A DNA stretch of 14,818 nucleotides from Candidatus Brocadiia bacterium (GTDB lineage Bacteria; Planctomycetota; PUPC01; DSUN01), in NCBI GenBank assembly GCA_016782825.1, contig JADHXT010000040.1, forward strand, positions 1 through 14,818, written 5' to 3'. Below the pieces are notes generated by a model, which saw only the letters and a list, made by a program, of their open reading frames with translations, was not told where the DNA came from and made no database searches. Shown here in pieces: positions 13,308 to 14,818 of the stretch (within the stretch, counting starts at the first letter, position 1; each line of letters starts with the position of its first letter). A program made the translations under genes and the position numbers.

Positions 13308-14261
13308 TTGACCGACCACGCTCCCGATGCCGCCGCCCCACAGCCCACGCCCCCTCCCGAGCAGCCCGGCCCTGCGACCGGCAAGACTGCGACACAGACG
13401 CGGCAGCCACGTCCCGGGCCAACCGCCGCGCTCAACGCGAACCCGCCGCACGCAGTGCCTCGCTGGCACCTGCACCGCCGCATGTACGACTGGGTGCTCC
13501 ACTGGGCCGACACCCGCTACGGCACCGTGGCCCTTGGCACCCTCGCCGTCTCCGAGGCCTCGTGGCTGCCGATCCCGGTGGACCCGCTCCTGATAGCGCT
13601 GGCGCTCGGCAAGCCGCGGCGGGCCTTCACCTACAGCTTCATCGCCTCCGTCTTCTCCGTCCTCGGCGGCATGCTCGGCTACCTCATCGGCTACGCCCTG
13701 TGGAACCCCGTGGGCGCGCCGGTCCTCGAACGCCTCCACTTCCTCACCCACGACGCGCAGGCCGTCGTGGTGCGCCAGGTGGGCAAGGAGGCCGTGGTCA
13801 TCGACGTCGGCGAGGGCCGCGAGCGCTCCGTCCACCGCTACCTCCTGCACCGCGACGAGCCCGTGGCCGCGGCGCCCGTGGGCAGCGCCGAGTACGAGCG
13901 GCAGCAGGTGGAGGCGGCGCTTCGGCCCGGCCAGCGCGCCTACCTGATGACCGATCAGTACCACCTCGCGCGCGCCTGGTACGAGACGTACGGCCTTTGG
14001 GTCGTCTTCGTCGCCGCCTTCACGCCCGTGCCCTACATCGTCTTCTCCAGCGTCAGCGGGCTGGCGCAGCTCAGCCTGGTCGGCTTCGTCGCCGTATCCA
14101 TCGTGGGCCGCTCGGCGCGGTTCTTTCTCGTCGGCGGATTGATCTTCTTCTTCGGCAGGCGGATACGCAACTTCGTCGAGCGCTACTTCAATCTGCTCAG
14201 CATCGTCTTTGCCGCGCTCGTCATCGGCCTCTTCTTCCTCCTCAAGCTGCTCACCCACTGA
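13308..14261 (+). CDS. DedA/YqaA-family (SNARE-associated/VTT) membrane protein with an inserted domain
   Basis: 317 residues. The family core is split: SEASWLPIPVDPLLIALALGK (82-102) and the following helix with GGMLGYLIGYALWNPVG (120-136), then YGLWVVFVAAFTPVPYIVFS (228-247), GRSARFFLVGGL (267-278) and a final helix (297-314). These are the re-entrant and membrane segments of YqaA-type DedA proteins, which act in membrane lipid or proton-dependent homeostasis. Between the halves (about 146-217) sits an extra 70-residue soluble, beta-rich segment (VVVRQVGKEAVVIDVGEG...). Residues 1-56 form a Pro/Ala-rich, probably disordered tail whose residues 21-51 match the ArgS loop. The TTG start at 13308 has GGAAGG about 10 nt upstream and lies 21 bp after argS, suggesting an operon. 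Confidence 0.88.
   Translation: MTDHAPDAAAPQPTPPPEQPGPATGKTATQTRQPRPGPTAALNANPPHAVPRWHLHRRMYDWVLHWADTRYGTVALGTLAVSEASWLPIPVDPLLIALALGKPRRAFTYSFIASVFSVLGGMLGYLIGYALWNPVGAPVLERLHFLTHDAQAVVVRQVGKEAVVIDVGEGRERSVHRYLLHRDEPVAAAPVGSAEYERQQVEAALRPGQRAYLMTDQYHLARAWYETYGLWVVFVAAFTPVPYIVFSSVSGLAQLSLVGFVAVSIVGRSARFFLVGGLIFFFGRRIRNFVERYFNLLSIVFAALVIGLFFLLKLLTH
13368..13460 (+). repeat. 93-bp in-frame interspersed element, copy inside the DedA-like gene
   Basis: Second copy of the segment at 12903-12995, same length, same reading frame and orientation: GPATGKTATQTR to NANPPHAVP. It occupies most of the disordered N-terminal tail, just before the first membrane segment. Confidence 0.75.
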
Positions 14262-14269
14262 GCAGTCCC

Positions 14270-14288
14270 AAGTGTGACAGGCACACTT
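14270..14288. repeat. palindrome after the DedA-like gene
   Basis: AAGTGTG-ACAGG-CACACTT, a perfect 7-bp stem with a 5-nt loop, 9 bp after the stop codon. It may be a terminator; the right arm ends in TT and is followed by CCC. It is AT-richer than the other palindromes and may be a dispersed repeat. Confidence 0.45.
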
Positions 14289-14305
14289 CCCGCTTGTCTC
14301 TGTGG

Positions 14306-14325
14306 GCGGCGTGTCCCCACGCCGC
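14306..14325. terminator. hairpin in the convergent gap before the H-X9-DG gene
   Basis: GCGGCGTG-TCCC-CACGCCGC, a perfect 8-bp stem with a 4-nt loop, followed by GTCTT. It lies between convergent genes and could serve both as a bidirectional terminator. Confidence 0.45.
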
Positions 14326-14353
14326 GTCTTGCCGCCGTGGTGGGAGGCGCAGC

Positions 14354-14818
14354 CTAGCGGTCGAGCGGGCGGAGGGGGTCCCAGTATCTGCGCTTCTCGA
14401 GCGACGCCTTGGTCTTGTAGTTGGCTTGGGTGCCGGCCCAAGGCGTGTCGTCGTTCATGTCCTTGGGATACATCTTCTTGGCGTGGCCGTCCACGAAGGC
14501 GATGATGCCGCCGCCGCCGTGGCGGGTGTCCACGCCCTCCTGGGCCGAGTTGGGCCACCACAGGGAGCTGCTCCAGACGCCGCCGGGCTTGCGCGGCGTG
14601 TCGCCGACGAGGGCGCACACGCTGGGCTGCTGCACCTCGATCTCGCTGCGCCAGAAGCGCGACCAGCGGCCGAGGTCCGTCAGGTTGGGCGGCGGCACGT
14701 CGGTGTGCCAGTAGAGGCCCAGCCAGTAGGCGTTGTAGCCGTAGCCCAGCAGGTGGGGATCGAAGTCCCACTCCCAGGCGGAGATAAGGGGGCAGCCGTA
14801 GACCTCCTCCACCTGGAG
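14354..14818 (-). CDS. H-X9-DG domain pseudopilin-like protein, C-terminal part (5' end beyond right edge)
   Basis: The minus-strand frame is open from the window edge to the TAG at 14354-14356, giving 155 C-terminal residues. The diagnostic piece is RHGGGGIIAFVDGHAKKMYP: His, nine residues, then Asp-Gly. This is the H-X9-DG motif of the large Planctomycetota/Lentisphaerota families that begin with a prepilin-type cleavage/methylation segment; the N-terminus expected to carry that segment is outside the window. The upstream part is Trp/Tyr-rich (AYWLGLYWHTD, WSSSLWWPNS), as usual for the variable middle. The protein would be exported and assembled or anchored by a type II secretion/type IV pilus-like system; its own role is unknown. 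The in-frame GTG at 14812 is probably internal. Confidence 0.85.
   Translation of the reverse strand, partial: LQVEEVYGCPLISAWEWDFDPHLLGYGYNAYWLGLYWHTDVPPPNLTDLGRWSRFWRSEIEVQQPSVCALVGDTPRKPGGVWSSSLWWPNSAQEGVDTRHGGGGIIAFVDGHAKKMYPKDMNDDTPWAGTQANYKTKASLEKRRYWDPLRPLDR

Noticed and set aside
8853..14771. 1972-codon open frame on the minus strand spanning the lipoprotein gene, argS and the DedA-like gene
   Set aside because: It is antisense to three well-supported genes and arises from their GC-rich third positions. Only the last 434 codons (10157 to 8853) show protein-like conservation and a ribosome-binding site.

Overview
The window looks like a high-GC bacterial chromosome, most likely from Planctomycetota or a related PVC-group lineage. 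Three things suggest this: a Sec-dependent protein with an H-X9-DG motif at the right edge (a hallmark of the very large pseudopilin-like families of that superphylum), a membrane pyrophosphatase preceded by a signal-like segment, and paired 'four helix bundle' genes of the 23S-intervening-sequence type. The assignment is an inference; no rRNA or tRNA gene is present to anchor it.

Layout, left to right. At 1-868 (minus) lies the first 289 codons of a DNA cytosine-5 methyltransferase that runs off the left edge. It is divergent from a PfkB-family sugar/nucleoside kinase (1072-2016). Then come ribosomal protein bS21 (2279-2485, strong sigma70-type promoter) and a large K+-type ion-pumping membrane pyrophosphatase (2681-5200). 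From 5207 to about 8912 is an accessory stretch. It holds two copies of a roughly 0.9 kb cassette, each with a four-helix-bundle protein gene surrounded and interrupted by arrays of a 9-bp repeat. Between the copies are a coiled-coil/zinc-ribbon gene, a truncated Y1 (HUH) transposase remnant and rsfS (ribosomal silencing factor). Copy B is followed by a dense cluster of small palindromes and then by a minus-strand gene with a DUF6602-like putative nuclease-fold domain (8853-10157). The right part is core-like: a lipoprotein of unknown role, arginyl-tRNA synthetase, a DedA/YqaA-type membrane protein in tandem with argS, and the 3' part of the H-X9-DG protein gene.

Three observations stand out. 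(1) Cassette copy A (downstream of hppA) is bounded by tiny gene tails, one like the end of rsfS and one like the end of the DUF6602-like gene. These are exactly the two convergent genes that flank copy B. Copy A therefore looks like a transplanted rsfS/DUF6602 intergenic segment, taken before the palindrome cluster arose in copy B. (2) argS and the adjacent DedA-like gene each carry a 31-codon, in-frame, same-phase segment that is about 70% identical between them and ends in a perfect 26-bp match. This resembles a protein-coding interspersed element. (3) Eight short palindromes are packed into about 300 bp near the Y1 transposase remnant, a REP/RAYT-like picture.
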